From NCBI RefSeq assembly GCF_013618625.1, contig NZ_JABRWO010000007.1, positions 248,001-312,000 of the forward strand: a stretch of 64,000 nt of DNA, given 5' to 3'. The stretch is from Bremerella alba (GTDB taxonomy: Bacteria; Planctomycetota; Planctomycetia; Pirellulales; Pirellulaceae). Made by a program: the position numbers and the translations under genes. The notes under the pieces were generated by a model, which did not search any database, had not been told where the DNA came from, and was given only the letters and a program-made list of their open reading frames with translations. Within the stretch, counting starts at the first letter, position 1; every line of letters begins with the position of its first letter. This document shows, one piece after another, positions 1 through 9,015 of this stretch.

Positions 1-1
1 A

Positions 2-751
2 TACGTGCTGAGCGTCCTCATGAAGGAAGGCTTCGTCCCGACCATCACCCCGGATATGGCCCGCACCGAGATCCTGCACGGCGTCGGCTTCATTCCACGT
101 GGTCCCGAAACGCAGATCTATAGCATTGAAAACACCGACCTGAACCTGGTCGCCACCGCCGAAATCACCCTCGGCGGCATGTACGCCGGCAAAACGCTTG
201 AAGCCGAGACCATGCCGCAACTGTTCTGCGGGATCAGCCACTGCTACCGCACCGAAGCCGGTGCCGCCGGTCGCGCATCGCGGGGACTTTACCGCGTGCA
301 TCAGTTCACCAAGGTCGAGATGTTCGCGTTCACCTTGCCCGAGGACAGCGAGGCCACGCTCAACAAGTTCCGCGATCTGGAATGTCAGATCTTCGACGGC
401 TTGAAGATCCCTTACCGCGTGGTCGATACGGCTACCGGCGACTTAGGCGGGCCCGCCTACCGCAAGTTCGATCTCGAAGCCTGGATGCCAGGCCGCGGCG
501 ATTCAGGCGAATGGGGCGAAGTGACCAGCACGTCGAACTGCACCGACTACCAGGCCCGCCGCTTGAACATCCGTTATAAGGTCAAAGGCGAAAAGGGAAC
601 TCACTTCGCCCACACCCTCAACGGAACCGCCATCGCGCTCAGCCGCGGCTTGATCGCCGTGCTGGAGAACTACCAACAAGCCGACGGCACTATCGATGTG
701 CCAGAAGTGCTACGGCCGTATATGGGGATCGATAAAATTGGACCACGCTAA
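2..751 (+). CDS. serS: Seryl-tRNA synthetase, 3' part (5' end outside window)
   Basis: This is the C-terminal catalytic part of a class II aminoacyl-tRNA synthetase that charges tRNA-Ser in the cytoplasm. The frame is open from the first base, so the N-terminal tRNA-binding coiled coil and the true start lie upstream. What remains (about 249 residues) carries the motif 2 region (CYRTEAGAAGRASRGLYRVH, then QFTKVEMF) and the motif 3 tail (LSRGLIAVLENYQQADGT, then VPEVLRPYMG), which is close to the SerRS consensus. The stop TAA is at 749-751. A GC-rich inverted repeat lies about 90 bp downstream. Nothing in the visible part looks abnormal. The assignment is secure because motif 3 with ENYQQADG is characteristic of SerRS. 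Confidence 0.96.
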   Translation, partial: YVLSVLMKEGFVPTITPDMARTEILHGVGFIPRGPETQIYSIENTDLNLVATAEITLGGMYAGKTLEAETMPQLFCGISHCYRTEAGAAGRASRGLYRVHQFTKVEMFAFTLPEDSEATLNKFRDLECQIFDGLKIPYRVVDTATGDLGGPAYRKFDLEAWMPGRGDSGEWGEVTSTSNCTDYQARRLNIRYKVKGEKGTHFAHTLNGTAIALSRGLIAVLENYQQADGTIDVPEVLRPYMGIDKIGPR

Positions 752-838
752 GCCATTTATCTTAATGCCATTCAGCCACATCAGACGATCAGAATCGCCG
801 TCATAGTTTCGGCAGAGATCGATGTGGCCAGTGTTCCT

Positions 839-862
839 GCGGCGGAAATCTTTGGCCGCCGC
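839..862. repeat. GC-rich inverted repeat downstream of serS
   Basis: GCGGCGG (839-845) and CCGCCGC (856-862) form a 7-bp perfect stem with a 10-base loop between the serS stop and a convergent lipoprotein gene. There is no T-tract, so it is not a textbook intrinsic terminator. It may still slow transcription from both sides. Confidence 0.35.
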
Positions 863-943
863 TGTACCTCAGCCCTTCAGCATTGATTGCTTGGACCGTC
901 TCTTCCTGAAGAAGGTCTGCCTAAAAAGAAGGCGCAACACGTC

Positions 944-1369
944 TTACTTTCGGCTTACCTCAATCAGCAAATCTTGTTGCGCACCTTCGATGGTGACTTC
1001 CAGCGGCGTCGTTTGAATCGATTGGTATTTGGGCGGCACGATACTCTCCAGTTTGTCTCGTGTCGGGCTGTCTGGCGTGTCGTACAGTTTTTCTTTGCCG
1101 ACCACTTTGCTACCAACGACCAGCACTTTCTTCGTTCCAGGCATCGTGAATCCAGTGAACTGGCCATCCTTGATCACGCCACCGCCGGTCGGAGCCGACT
1201 TGTCGGTCGCCACGAACGAGATCGAACCGGCAGGAATCGGTTCGCCGTCGATGGTGGCGGTGCCGCTCACTTCAACCTCGCCTGACTTGTTGCCAGGACT
1301 ACAACCAAGAACAGGCAATACGCATAGGACTGCGAACGTGGCCGTTAAAATATGAGAATACATCGTCAT
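944..1369 (-). CDS. Small secreted lipoprotein with regulatory-like beta domain
   Basis: A 141-aa protein starting at ATG 1369 (MTMYSHILTATFAVLC). It has a short hydrophobic signal sequence and a lipobox ending VLGC, so it should be a lipoprotein. The mature part has a short Gly/Ser linker and then a pattern seen in many planctomycete lipoproteins: VSGTATIDGEPIPAGSISF, followed by VVGSKVVG and IVPPKYQ near the end. This resembles carboxypeptidase-regulatory-like or transthyretin-like beta-sandwich proteins. An upstream GTG-type start at 1408 is possible but would put charged residues in front of the signal sequence. No catalytic residues are visible. The biological role is unknown. It faces serS tail to tail and stands alone. 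Confidence 0.75.
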   Translation of the reverse strand: MTMYSHILTATFAVLCVLPVLGCSPGNKSGEVEVSGTATIDGEPIPAGSISFVATDKSAPTGGGVIKDGQFTGFTMPGTKKVLVVGSKVVGKEKLYDTPDSPTRDKLESIVPPKYQSIQTTPLEVTIEGAQQDLLIEVSRK

Positions 1370-1574
1370 TTTGAGCTTAGTTACACATTTACAACTGCCG
1401 CGAGACAAAATAAAAACAGCGAATAAAACGCTGCGACCCTGGCGACAAGAGAGCGACCTATTAGCTGGTTATTCTTGCGCAACACGTAAGAATACTACGG
1501 AAAACTCTTGAAAGAATGGACACGTTATTGAGACAATAAAAAGCAACAACGCATGGAATTCCCGTTAAACCTTT

Positions 1575-2432
1575 ATGAAATCCATTACCATGCCTATTCG
1601 GCTCATGTTTGCGTTTCTGGTTTGCTGTTTTATGGTTGCGGTGGCAAGTGCTCAGGATACCGAAAAGTTCATCAACAGTATTGAGATGACGTTTCAGTCG
1701 ATTCCTGCTGGCGAGTTTCAAATGGGGCGCGAGCAGTCCTATAAGTACGTGCTGGATCACACCTTGATTTACGCTGGCGTGGATCGAGCGATTCGCACTG
1801 AGGTGCCGCCCCATAAGGTTCATCTGGCATCCTTTTCCATCTCAATGACCGAGGTCACGCAGCAGCAGTGGGAAGCCGTCATGGCAACCCGGCCCTGGCA
1901 CGAGCAGCTTAGGGTAAAGGAAGGTCCGCAGTTTCCGGCCAGTTATATCAGCTGGGAGGACGCCGTCGAGTTCTGTCGTCGGTTGAGTGAGAAGGAGGGA
2001 CGAACCTATCGACTGCCGACTGAGGCCGAGTGGGAATATGCCTGTCGCGCTGAGACCAACACATTGTATTCGTTCGGTGACAATAGCGACGAGCTGGTCG
2101 ATTTCGGTTGGTTTGCGGAAAACGCGAACCTCGTGAACCAACAGTACGCCCACCGCGTTGGAAGACAGAAACCCAATCCGTGGGGTCTCTACGATATGCA
2201 CGGCAATGTTTGGGAATGGTGTCACGACTTCCACGCCGCCGACTACTATGCCAAGTCTTCCGTAGACAACCCGACGGGTCCCGAAAGTGGCGCCACGCAT
2301 GTGATTCGCGGAGGGAGTTGGCACGATAGCAACACGCACGCCCGATCGATGTTCCGGTTCGGTTACCCGGCCAATGAAAAGAAAGACAAAATCGGATTTC
2401 GCGTCGTCTTGACGAGCCCTTCTAAGGATTGA
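1575..2432 (+). CDS. Secreted FGE-sulfatase-domain (SUMF1-like) protein
   Basis: A 285-aa protein with an N-terminal signal peptide (roughly residues 1-26, ending ASA) and then one formylglycine-generating-enzyme/SUMF1 fold domain. Family signatures include FQSIPAGEFQMG near the start, the EVTQQQWEAVM block, TYRLPTEAEWEYACRA, LYDMHGNVWEWC, VIRGGSW and GFRVVL at the end. True aerobic FGEs carry two copper-binding cysteines just after the RGGS segment; here that segment reads RGGSWHDSNTHARSMFR with no cysteine. The protein is therefore probably not a sulfatase-activating oxidase but one of the many planctomycete paralogues that use this fold for other, often unknown, purposes. It is monocistronic, with a 318-bp gap behind it. 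A second FGE-fold gene lies at 48126-49343. Confidence 0.85.
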   Translation: MKSITMPIRLMFAFLVCCFMVAVASAQDTEKFINSIEMTFQSIPAGEFQMGREQSYKYVLDHTLIYAGVDRAIRTEVPPHKVHLASFSISMTEVTQQQWEAVMATRPWHEQLRVKEGPQFPASYISWEDAVEFCRRLSEKEGRTYRLPTEAEWEYACRAETNTLYSFGDNSDELVDFGWFAENANLVNQQYAHRVGRQKPNPWGLYDMHGNVWEWCHDFHAADYYAKSSVDNPTGPESGATHVIRGGSWHDSNTHARSMFRFGYPANEKKDKIGFRVVLTSPSKD

Positions 2433-2750
2433 CCCCAGTCCGGACGACAAGCGCCTTTCACTGCGTATTCGGGGCCTCGCCAAAAGAATCTCTCGCGCGG
2501 ATTGTCTTACTGAATCACTATCTCTCTAAATTGAAAGCCCACACGTCAGATCACTCCTGATCAGAGGTGCCATCTCCACGCAAAACATAGGGCTCTCTAT
2601 CCTGCCCCCTCTCCCCGGGTGCGGGGACGCGGGGGGAGAGGAAAAGCATATGTTCACACGACAACGTTGTGTATGGTGCGATTCGCTTCGCTACTCGGCA
2701 CCCTACGCCCTAGAAGACGAGAATATCGTGTCGGTGCTCAATCAGGGTGA
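2433..2750. other. Intergenic region with several palindromes
   Basis: This 318-bp stretch between convergent genes holds no convincing gene. It contains a C/G-tract stem (CCTCTCCCC 2608-2616 with GGGGAGAGG 2633-2641), a perfect 10-bp palindrome ACAACGTTGT (2661-2670), and a short stem GGTGC/GCACC (2675-2679 and 2698-2702) around a TTCGCTTCGCT stretch. The arrangement looks like dispersed intergenic repeat debris rather than a single terminator. Confidence 0.5.
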
Positions 2751-4097
2751 CTAAATCCCACGCAGTGTTCGGGTTGCCGCTTCGCACATGTCTTCGCTTT
2801 GAGCGTGCGATTTCGATTCGGCGATCACGCGAATGATAGGCTCGGTATTGCTTGCCCGGGCGATCAGCCAACGGTCTTTCCACATAAAACGCAGGCCATC
2901 CCCTTCGTCGAGTTGAGCATCGGTGTATTGATGCTTCAAACGATCGAATCCCCCTGGCAATTCCTGAGGATCCATTTCGACCTTATGTTTGACAATTTCG
3001 TAACGCGGCAAGGCGTCAGCCAGTTTGCTGATTGGCTTTTTCTTCTTGGCCATCAGTTCCAAGATGTTAGCCATTCCGACGAAGCTATCGCGGATGTAGC
3101 CAACCTGGGGATCGATTGGGCCGCCGTTTCCTTCGCCACCGAAGACCGCGTCGCGTACCATCATTTCCTGCGTGACGTTCGCCTCGCCGACCGCAGAGCG
3201 GAAGAGCTTGCATTTGAAGGAAGCCGCCACGTCTTCGTTCATGCGGCTCGTAGCCCCGTTGATAACCACAGCCCCCTTGCGATGTGCCAAGACGTTTTGC
3301 AGACACAACGCGAGCGTATATTCCTCGCCAATATAGCGTCCCTTTTCGTCAATCACGGCCAGGCGATCGGCGTCGGGATCTTGGCAGAAAGCGACATCGT
3401 ACTTCCCCTGCGAGACCAAATCGGAAATCGACTTCAGGTTCGCTTCGGTCGGTTCGGCCGGGTGCAAGAAAACACCGTTAGGATCGCCACCAATGACTTC
3501 CACTTCACAGCCGAGCTGCTTCAACAACTTAACGCCGACAATACTGCCGGAGCCTCCATTGCAGTCGAGAAGTACCTTGAACTTCTTCTTCTGGATAGGC
3601 TCGGCAGAGATCGTATTGAGAACCTTTTCGATGTGGGGCGTCGTGGTGTCTGGGCAGGAACTGGTGATGCCGATTTCGTCCCAGGGCGCCCACGTCACCG
3701 GCTGGCCTTTGTACGCGGCTTTGACATGAGCACCTTTTTCCGCAGAGATAACTCGCCCGTCGGCCCCCATCAGCTTCAAGCCGTTGTATTCCGGCGGATT
3801 ATGACTGGCAGATATTTGAATCCCACCAGTACAACGGTTCTCACGGACCAGGATGCCCACGGTGGGGGTCGCGGCAATGCCGACGTCGATCACGTCGCGG
3901 CCTAGCAGATTGATGGTCCCCTTGATGATATCCCCCATCGCTCCACCACTTGGGCGACCATCGCGAGAAAGGAGGACATTACCTTCGGGAAGTTGCTCGA
4001 CAAACGCAGAAATATAGCGGCTGATGATCTCGGGAGAGAGGCTCAATCCTAAAATTCCGCGTAATCCGGAAACGCTGATAATCGGTTCTTGCATCAT
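2751..4097 (-). CDS. glmM: Phosphoglucosamine mutase / phosphomannomutase family enzyme
   Basis: A 448-aa cytoplasmic alpha-D-phosphohexomutase, the usual length for GlmM/ManB. It moves a phosphate between C6 and C1 of a hexose or hexosamine, supplying UDP-GlcNAc or GDP-mannose synthesis. Visible motifs in order: the phosphoserine loop GGIQISASHNPPEYNG, the Mg-binding DPDADR, the sugar-binding loop FGGEGNGGPIDP, and the phosphate-binding RASNTEPIIRV near the C terminus. The wording of these loops is closer to the archaeal-type GlmM/ManB than to proteobacterial GlmM, so the preferred substrate is uncertain. The start is the first of two adjacent ATGs (4097 and 4094). It is divergent from a second, longer phosphohexomutase at 4307, with 209 bp shared upstream DNA. 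Confidence 0.85.
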   Translation of the reverse strand: MMQEPIISVSGLRGILGLSLSPEIISRYISAFVEQLPEGNVLLSRDGRPSGGAMGDIIKGTINLLGRDVIDVGIAATPTVGILVRENRCTGGIQISASHNPPEYNGLKLMGADGRVISAEKGAHVKAAYKGQPVTWAPWDEIGITSSCPDTTTPHIEKVLNTISAEPIQKKKFKVLLDCNGGSGSIVGVKLLKQLGCEVEVIGGDPNGVFLHPAEPTEANLKSISDLVSQGKYDVAFCQDPDADRLAVIDEKGRYIGEEYTLALCLQNVLAHRKGAVVINGATSRMNEDVAASFKCKLFRSAVGEANVTQEMMVRDAVFGGEGNGGPIDPQVGYIRDSFVGMANILELMAKKKKPISKLADALPRYEIVKHKVEMDPQELPGGFDRLKHQYTDAQLDEGDGLRFMWKDRWLIARASNTEPIIRVIAESKSHAQSEDMCEAATRTLRGI

Positions 4098-4306
4098 GCT
4101 AGGTCAGCTTGGCAAAGGGATGGGTTGCAGGGGCAATTGCGTGGGCCCCCCTACTATAAAACATAATGGGCACTCTTGGCGTGACCGTTTTGATCGTAGC
4201 CACATGAAAGTGAAGAATTCACGCCCTAGCGGTCGCCCCAATTGAAGATCAAGGAGGGGTTACCTTAAAATCGGGTGATAACTGTAGATCTAACAAAGGG
4301 ACGAAC

Positions 4307-6124
4307 ATGAACGGCAGCGACATCGACACCAAAGCACTTCTCGAACAAGTCAAACAAGCGACGGCTGACGCAAAGATCACAGCCAGCGCTGCCGACAATA
4401 TCGAAATTTGGCTGACCGAAGACCGATACGCACGGTACGCCGGTCAGGTAGCCGATCATATTTCGTCGGGCAAGTGGAAAGAACTGGACGATGCTTTCTG
4501 GACAATCATCCCCTTCGGCACCGGTGGCCGTCGCGGCAAGATGTATCCAATCGGCTCGAATGCGATCAACGAACGCACCATCGGTGAAAGTGCCCAGGGT
4601 CTGGCCGAATATGTGAAAAGCAACGTCTCAGGCGACCATTCGTGCGCGATCGCCTACGACACCCGGCATCGCTCGCGTGAGTTTGCCGAGTTGTGTGCCA
4701 GGATTATGGTTTCCAACGGATTCACCGTCTACTTTTTAGACGACTACCGCAGCACTCCAGAGCTTTCTTTCCTGGTGCGTTACAAAAAGTGCTCGTGCGG
4801 CATCATGGTCACTGCCAGCCACAACCCGCCCAGTGACAACGCCGTGAAGGTTTACTGGTCGACCGGCGGTCAGGTGATGCCTCCGCACGACAAAAAGATC
4901 ATCGAAAACGTCATGAACGTGCAGGAAATACCGTTAGGCGTAGAATTCGATGCGGAGGTCAACGACGGCAAAGTCGTCATCTGTACCCAAGAGACCGACG
5001 AAGCATTCATTAGCAACGTCGCTCAACAGAAGTTCGATGGCCCACGCGATGTCAAAATTCTGTACTCACCGCTGCACGGCGTGGGGGCTTCGGCCGTAAT
5101 GCCGGCGCTCAAAGCCGATAACTTCACCGATGTTTCGATCTTCGGCCCCCATGAAGAACCCAACGGCGATTTCCCGAATGTCCCGGAGCATGTTTCCAAT
5201 CCGGAAAACCCGGCCGTGTTCGATGCGATCATCGATCAGGCGAAGCAGGACGGTACCGAACTAATTTTGGCGACCGACCCCGATTGCGACCGCCTGGGGT
5301 GTGCCGCTCCGAAGACAATGGACACCCAAGGCGAGTGGGGCACATTCACCGGAAATCAAATTGCCGCGTTGCTCTGCGATCACGTCCTTTCCGAACGAAA
5401 AAAGGGAGGCGGTCTGACGCCAGAGCATTACATCGTCAAGACGCTCGTCACAACCGAGATGGCCCGTCGAATTGCGGATAGTTACGGGGTACGAACCTGT
5501 GGTAACCTGCAAGTGGGCTTCAAGTGGATTGGCGGAACGATGGACGCCGAGGGCCCCGACAAGTTCCTCTTTGGCTGCGAAGAATCGCACGGTTACCTCG
5601 TCGGTCAGTACGCACGCGATAAAGACGCCGCAGTCGCCTCGATGCTGCTTGCCGAACTTGCCGCCAACTGCAAGCAGGAAGGCAAATCGCTGCACGAAAA
5701 GCTGGAATCGCTATGGTGGCAGCACGGTTACCATGCCGAACGCCTGCTTAATCAAAAGATGCCTGGCAGCGAAGGCATGGCCAACATGCAGAAGCTGATG
5801 GGCAAATTTCGCCAAGAGCCACCCCAAACGGTCGGCGGCCTGAAACTACTGCGAGTGCGCGACTACCTGAACGACACCATCACCACGCCAGACGGTGAGG
5901 TCACCCACTTGAACGGCCCCACCGGCAACATGGTGATCTTGGATCTGGAAGAGGACAATTACGTCGCCGTCCGTCCTTCTGGGACCGAGCCTAAGGTGAA
6001 GTTTTACATGTTCACCTACGTCGCCGCCGAGCAACTTTCGCTGCTCGATGCCGCCCAAGAGGAAATGCAAGAGCGGCTCGACGCGTTCGAGAAAGACCTC
6101 CAGGCCTTCGCCGATAGCATTTAA
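4307..6124 (+). CDS. Phospho-sugar mutase (PGM2/phosphomannomutase type), 605 aa
   Basis: A long alpha-D-phosphohexomutase of the class that includes PGM2-like phosphopentomutase and glucose-1,6-bisphosphate synthases and many bacterial phosphoglucomutases. Motifs: catalytic serine loop GIMVTASHNPPSDNAVKVYW near residue 170, metal loop ATDPDCDRLG, sugar loop GCEESHGYLVG followed by YARDKDA, and phosphate loop RPSGTEPKVKFY near residue 560. The DKDA after the sugar loop and the 600-residue length separate it from the GlmM-like gene next door. It probably interconverts glucose-1-P and glucose-6-P or a pentose phosphate; the sequence alone does not decide. A purine-rich AAAGGGAC lies 5-12 bp ahead of the ATG. 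It ends 30 bp before a strong palindrome. Confidence 0.88.
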   Translation: MNGSDIDTKALLEQVKQATADAKITASAADNIEIWLTEDRYARYAGQVADHISSGKWKELDDAFWTIIPFGTGGRRGKMYPIGSNAINERTIGESAQGLAEYVKSNVSGDHSCAIAYDTRHRSREFAELCARIMVSNGFTVYFLDDYRSTPELSFLVRYKKCSCGIMVTASHNPPSDNAVKVYWSTGGQVMPPHDKKIIENVMNVQEIPLGVEFDAEVNDGKVVICTQETDEAFISNVAQQKFDGPRDVKILYSPLHGVGASAVMPALKADNFTDVSIFGPHEEPNGDFPNVPEHVSNPENPAVFDAIIDQAKQDGTELILATDPDCDRLGCAAPKTMDTQGEWGTFTGNQIAALLCDHVLSERKKGGGLTPEHYIVKTLVTTEMARRIADSYGVRTCGNLQVGFKWIGGTMDAEGPDKFLFGCEESHGYLVGQYARDKDAAVASMLLAELAANCKQEGKSLHEKLESLWWQHGYHAERLLNQKMPGSEGMANMQKLMGKFRQEPPQTVGGLKLLRVRDYLNDTITTPDGEVTHLNGPTGNMVILDLEEDNYVAVRPSGTEPKVKFYMFTYVAAEQLSLLDAAQEEMQERLDAFEKDLQAFADSI

Positions 6125-6151
6125 CAGGGCCATCAATAATTCGTCGGGTGC

Positions 6152-6174
6152 CACGGCTGGCTCGTCCAGCCGTG
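6152..6174. repeat. Perfect 9-bp palindrome (REP-like) between convergent genes
   Basis: CACGGCTGG (6152-6160) and CCAGCCGTG (6166-6174) pair perfectly around a 5-base loop. It lies between two convergent genes with no T-tract on either side. It could act as a bidirectional barrier or be one copy of a dispersed palindromic repeat; copy number cannot be judged here. Confidence 0.6.
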
Positions 6175-6202
6175 TGAACCCGGTATTGCAGCTTGGCCCG
6201 CT

Positions 6203-6799
6203 TTAGGGCTTCGCTTTAACGAGTTCGGCTACCAACGGCTTGATGTCTTTTTCGTAAGTGAAACCATCCGCTTCGCTAGCCGCTTCTTCGTTATCGAAGC
6301 GTTTGGCCAGTTTCCCGTCGCGGTCGTAGACCAATACGGCCGGTGGCGCGGCCAGTTTGAGCTTCTTCAGCATCGTTTCGGAGTCATCCGCGGCAATGAT
6401 ATTGTCGAACGTCGCGCCGACATGCTTCAAAATAGGCATGACCTTGTCCTGGTACGTTTCAGGGCCTTCGTCAGCCAGCCCGATGTAATCCAGGCTCACC
6501 GTAATGCATTTCAAATCGTCAGCCGGAAACGCGTTGTGCATTTCGACCAGCCCTGGCAGTTCCTTGATGCATGGTGGGCAATCGGTCGACCAGTAGTCGA
6601 CAACCACCACTTTCCCGCGGTACGACTCGACCAACATTTGAATGCCTTGGTAGTCCATGACCTTCGTTGTGACTTCGGTGGGCTTTTCCGGCGTGACATC
6701 AACCGTTTCGACCGGCGGAGCCATTTCCGGTTGAGACGCTCCTTTACCACACCCCCATACAGCCAACAGCAATCCCAGTATTAACCAACGCCTATTCAT
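6203..6799 (-). CDS. Thioredoxin-like (TlpA/ResA family) lipoprotein
   Basis: A 198-aa protein starting at ATG 6799 (MNRRWLILGLLLAVWGC). The lipobox cysteine is residue 17, so the protein should be anchored in a membrane facing the periplasm. A TlpA/AhpC-type thioredoxin fold follows, with VVVVDYWSTDCPPCIKELPG; the redox pair CPPC is Cys74 and Cys77. The usual cis-proline appears in LAAPPAVLVYDRDGKL. Members of this family reduce disulphides in the cell envelope, often for cytochrome c maturation; which substrate this one serves is not shown. The frame remains open far upstream (to 7009) but that part lacks signal character and overlaps the divergent methyltransferase gene, so the internal start is preferred. 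Confidence 0.88.
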   Translation of the reverse strand: MNRRWLILGLLLAVWGCGKGASQPEMAPPVETVDVTPEKPTEVTTKVMDYQGIQMLVESYRGKVVVVDYWSTDCPPCIKELPGLVEMHNAFPADDLKCITVSLDYIGLADEGPETYQDKVMPILKHVGATFDNIIAADDSETMLKKLKLAAPPAVLVYDRDGKLAKRFDNEEAASEADGFTYEKDIKPLVAELVKAKP

Positions 6800-6924
6800 A
6801 GTTTGACCCGCTTCCATTTTCTGAAGTTCAAGCATTACGATATTCCTGGGGATTTCCCATCCCCGTTTGTATCCCAGTCGCTGGGGCCCTAGCAACCAGG
6901 GCCGCCGTTTTGATCGCAATTGCC

Positions 6925-7428
6925 ATGGATTCTGATTTCGAACACCTACGTCATAAGCCCCCCACGGCCCTCGATCAGCCGCGCGAGTTGATCGTGGCTT
7001 GCTGCCCAATGCGAAGCAACGTGAACATCTCGCGAATCGTGCGGGCCGCCTCCTGTTGTGCGATCAGCAAAGTGATCGTTTGCGGCAACGTTAAAATCGA
7101 TCCAAAAATTGCCCGTGATGGTGCCGAGAACCTGCCTGTCTCACGCCATCGCAGCCTGGCACCGGTGCTGCGTGACCTTAAAAAGGATGGTTACATGCTC
7201 GTTGGTCTCGAGCAAACCACGAATTCACAAGACATTCATCACTTTCCGTTTCAGCGAAAAACCGTCTTGGTGATCGGCAATGAACGCCAAGGCATCACCG
7301 ACGATATCCTCGTGCTGCTCGACGCGACGGTTGAAATCCCCGTATATGGAATGCCGTATAGCTATAACGCAGCCACCGCCACGTGCATGGCTCTATACGA
7401 ATTTTGTCGGCAATTTCCCGAAGGTTAA
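6925..7428 (+). CDS. SpoU/TrmH-family RNA 2'-O-methyltransferase
   Basis: A 167-aa SPOUT-class methyltransferase consisting almost only of the catalytic domain. Motif 1 is SNVNISRIVRAASCC with the conserved Asn and Arg, motif 2 is LVIGNERQGI, and motif 3 is EIPVYGMPYSYNAATATCMALYEF; together they form the trefoil knot that binds S-adenosylmethionine. The family methylates ribose 2'-OH groups in tRNA or rRNA (TrmH, TrmL, RlmB); the small size and absence of an N-terminal substrate-binding domain resemble TrmH/TrmL more than RlmB. I use ATG 6925; a TTG at 6910 in the same frame is less likely. It is divergent from the thioredoxin-like gene. The exact RNA target cannot be read from the sequence. 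Confidence 0.88.
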   Translation: MDSDFEHLRHKPPTALDQPRELIVACCPMRSNVNISRIVRAASCCAISKVIVCGNVKIDPKIARDGAENLPVSRHRSLAPVLRDLKKDGYMLVGLEQTTNSQDIHHFPFQRKTVLVIGNERQGITDDILVLLDATVEIPVYGMPYSYNAATATCMALYEFCRQFPEG

Positions 7429-7596
7429 CGGCGAGTGGCATTATACGAACCTCAGGTTCAATCGGTTCGCAACTTCACATAACTTCGCTTAGGCGGCGTG
7501 GTTCCGCCGACAGAGCGATTGTCGCCTGTTGGTAATCCGACTACCATGCGGTTTCGCAAACATGCCGAGACTCTTTGATTGTCGCAAGTAGAACTC

Positions 7597-9015
7597 ATGA
7601 CATTCCGTATCTCCCTGTTATTGCTTCTCGTTTTTGGCCTGTTTTGGGGATGCAATGGTTCCCAGAAAAAGCAGCTTCCCAAGATCGAAACTCCGCCTCT
7701 TTCGGTCACCATCGTTGGGGACGAAGGCCTGGCCAAAGCGGTCCGTCGCGAACTAGCGGCCCGCACCGAAGAGAAGATCACCGTCAATGTCGTCACGCGT
7801 GAAGTGCTGCTCAACGAGAAGCGATTCACGAAGGACGTGCTCATCTATCCCCCGGCAATGATGGGCGAATTGATCGAGCGGGACTGGATCGTCCCCCTTC
7901 CGACAGCCACACTCGGCAACGAGCAACTGAACCTCGACGACGTGGCCCTGGGCATCCTGCAAACTGAAACGCGTTGGGGGTCGAAGCCATACGCTTTGCC
8001 GCTGGGAAGCCCCGTGCTGATGCTGATGGTTCGCACCGACCTGCTCAAGCAGTTCAACTTGGACGTTCCCCAAACCTGGGACGAGTACGCCACCGCCGTT
8101 GAAACGATCGACCAAAGCGACCTCCTGAAAGAGGGCCATACGCTCGCTGCGGCCACGCTAGAACCACTCGACGCAGCTTACTTGCCCAACCTTTGGCTGG
8201 CCCGTAGTGCGGCCTATGTAAAACATGGTGAAAACCTTTCCACCTATTTCGACTTTGCCACCGGCAAGGCCCGCATCGACACGCCTGGCTTCACCAAGGC
8301 AGCCCAGCAGTTGGCCAGCGTCGCCGACACAATACCCAATGCATTTAATTCGTTAGACCCCAAAGCGTCCGCCGAGGCCTTCCTCGCTGGCAAATCGGTG
8401 ATGGCGATTGGCTGGATTAACAAGCACACCATCGTGCCGGAAACGGTGCCTGAGGACATCCAATTCGTGACCCTGCCTGGCTCGCGACAGGCCTATCAAA
8501 CGCCTGAAAATCAGTGGATCCCCCGCCTCGACAATCAGCCTGAGAGTGTCCCGCTGCTTTCAAGCTCTGGCATGGTCGGCTCGATCTCGGCCGCATCAGG
8601 GCAGACCATCAACGCAGCAAACTTGCTCGTTCTGTTAACCGGCCCGGAACTGATTTCGCTGATTTCCCCGGCTTCCGAGCGAACCACGTTCTGCCGAGTC
8701 TCGTCTTTACCCAAGGCCGAAGCTTGGATGCCGATCAACTTGCCAGGCACCGCGCTGCGGCAATACGCCCAGGTTAGTCTTACGCAGCTGCAATCCCCCA
8801 GGCACCTATCGGCCCTGCGTATCCCCAACCGCGAAGCCTACGAAGACGTCATCCGCGAGGCAATGCGAAAAACAATGGCCGCCGATCCCGCAAACATCGA
8901 AACCATCTGGCAGGAAGCAGCCCAAAGCTGGGACAAGCTGTCCCAAACATCCGGTGAACAAAAACACATCAAAGCCTTCCGCAACAGCCAAGGCATCGGC
9001 GAAACGGCCTTCTAA
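7597..9015 (+). CDS. Extracellular solute-binding lipoprotein (family 1-like)
   Basis: A 472-aa protein starting at ATG 7597, with a hydrophobic leader ending in lipobox FWGC (Cys19). The mature part has the layout of a family 1 periplasmic binding protein: a beta-alpha start (SVTIVGDEGLAKAVRREL), the hinge-region segment SKPYALPLGSPVLMLMVRTDLL, the DVPQTWDEYATAVETI block typical of sugar-binding proteins, and a later SAEAFLAGKSVMAIGW. No ABC permease or ATPase gene is adjacent, so either the transporter is elsewhere or the protein works as a sensor or storage protein. The ligand is unknown. An upstream TTG at 7579 would add six residues. It is monocistronic as far as can be seen. Confidence 0.8.
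   Translation: MTFRISLLLLLVFGLFWGCNGSQKKQLPKIETPPLSVTIVGDEGLAKAVRRELAARTEEKITVNVVTREVLLNEKRFTKDVLIYPPAMMGELIERDWIVPLPTATLGNEQLNLDDVALGILQTETRWGSKPYALPLGSPVLMLMVRTDLLKQFNLDVPQTWDEYATAVETIDQSDLLKEGHTLAAATLEPLDAAYLPNLWLARSAAYVKHGENLSTYFDFATGKARIDTPGFTKAAQQLASVADTIPNAFNSLDPKASAEAFLAGKSVMAIGWINKHTIVPETVPEDIQFVTLPGSRQAYQTPENQWIPRLDNQPESVPLLSSSGMVGSISAASGQTINAANLLVLLTGPELISLISPASERTTFCRVSSLPKAEAWMPINLPGTALRQYAQVSLTQLQSPRHLSALRIPNREAYEDVIREAMRKTMAADPANIETIWQEAAQSWDKLSQTSGEQKHIKAFRNSQGIGETAF

Noticed and set aside
2799-3905. A 368-codon + strand frame opposite glmM
   Set aside because: It is the mirror of a clear phosphohexomutase with all motifs on the minus strand, so it is a shadow of a G+C-rich gene.
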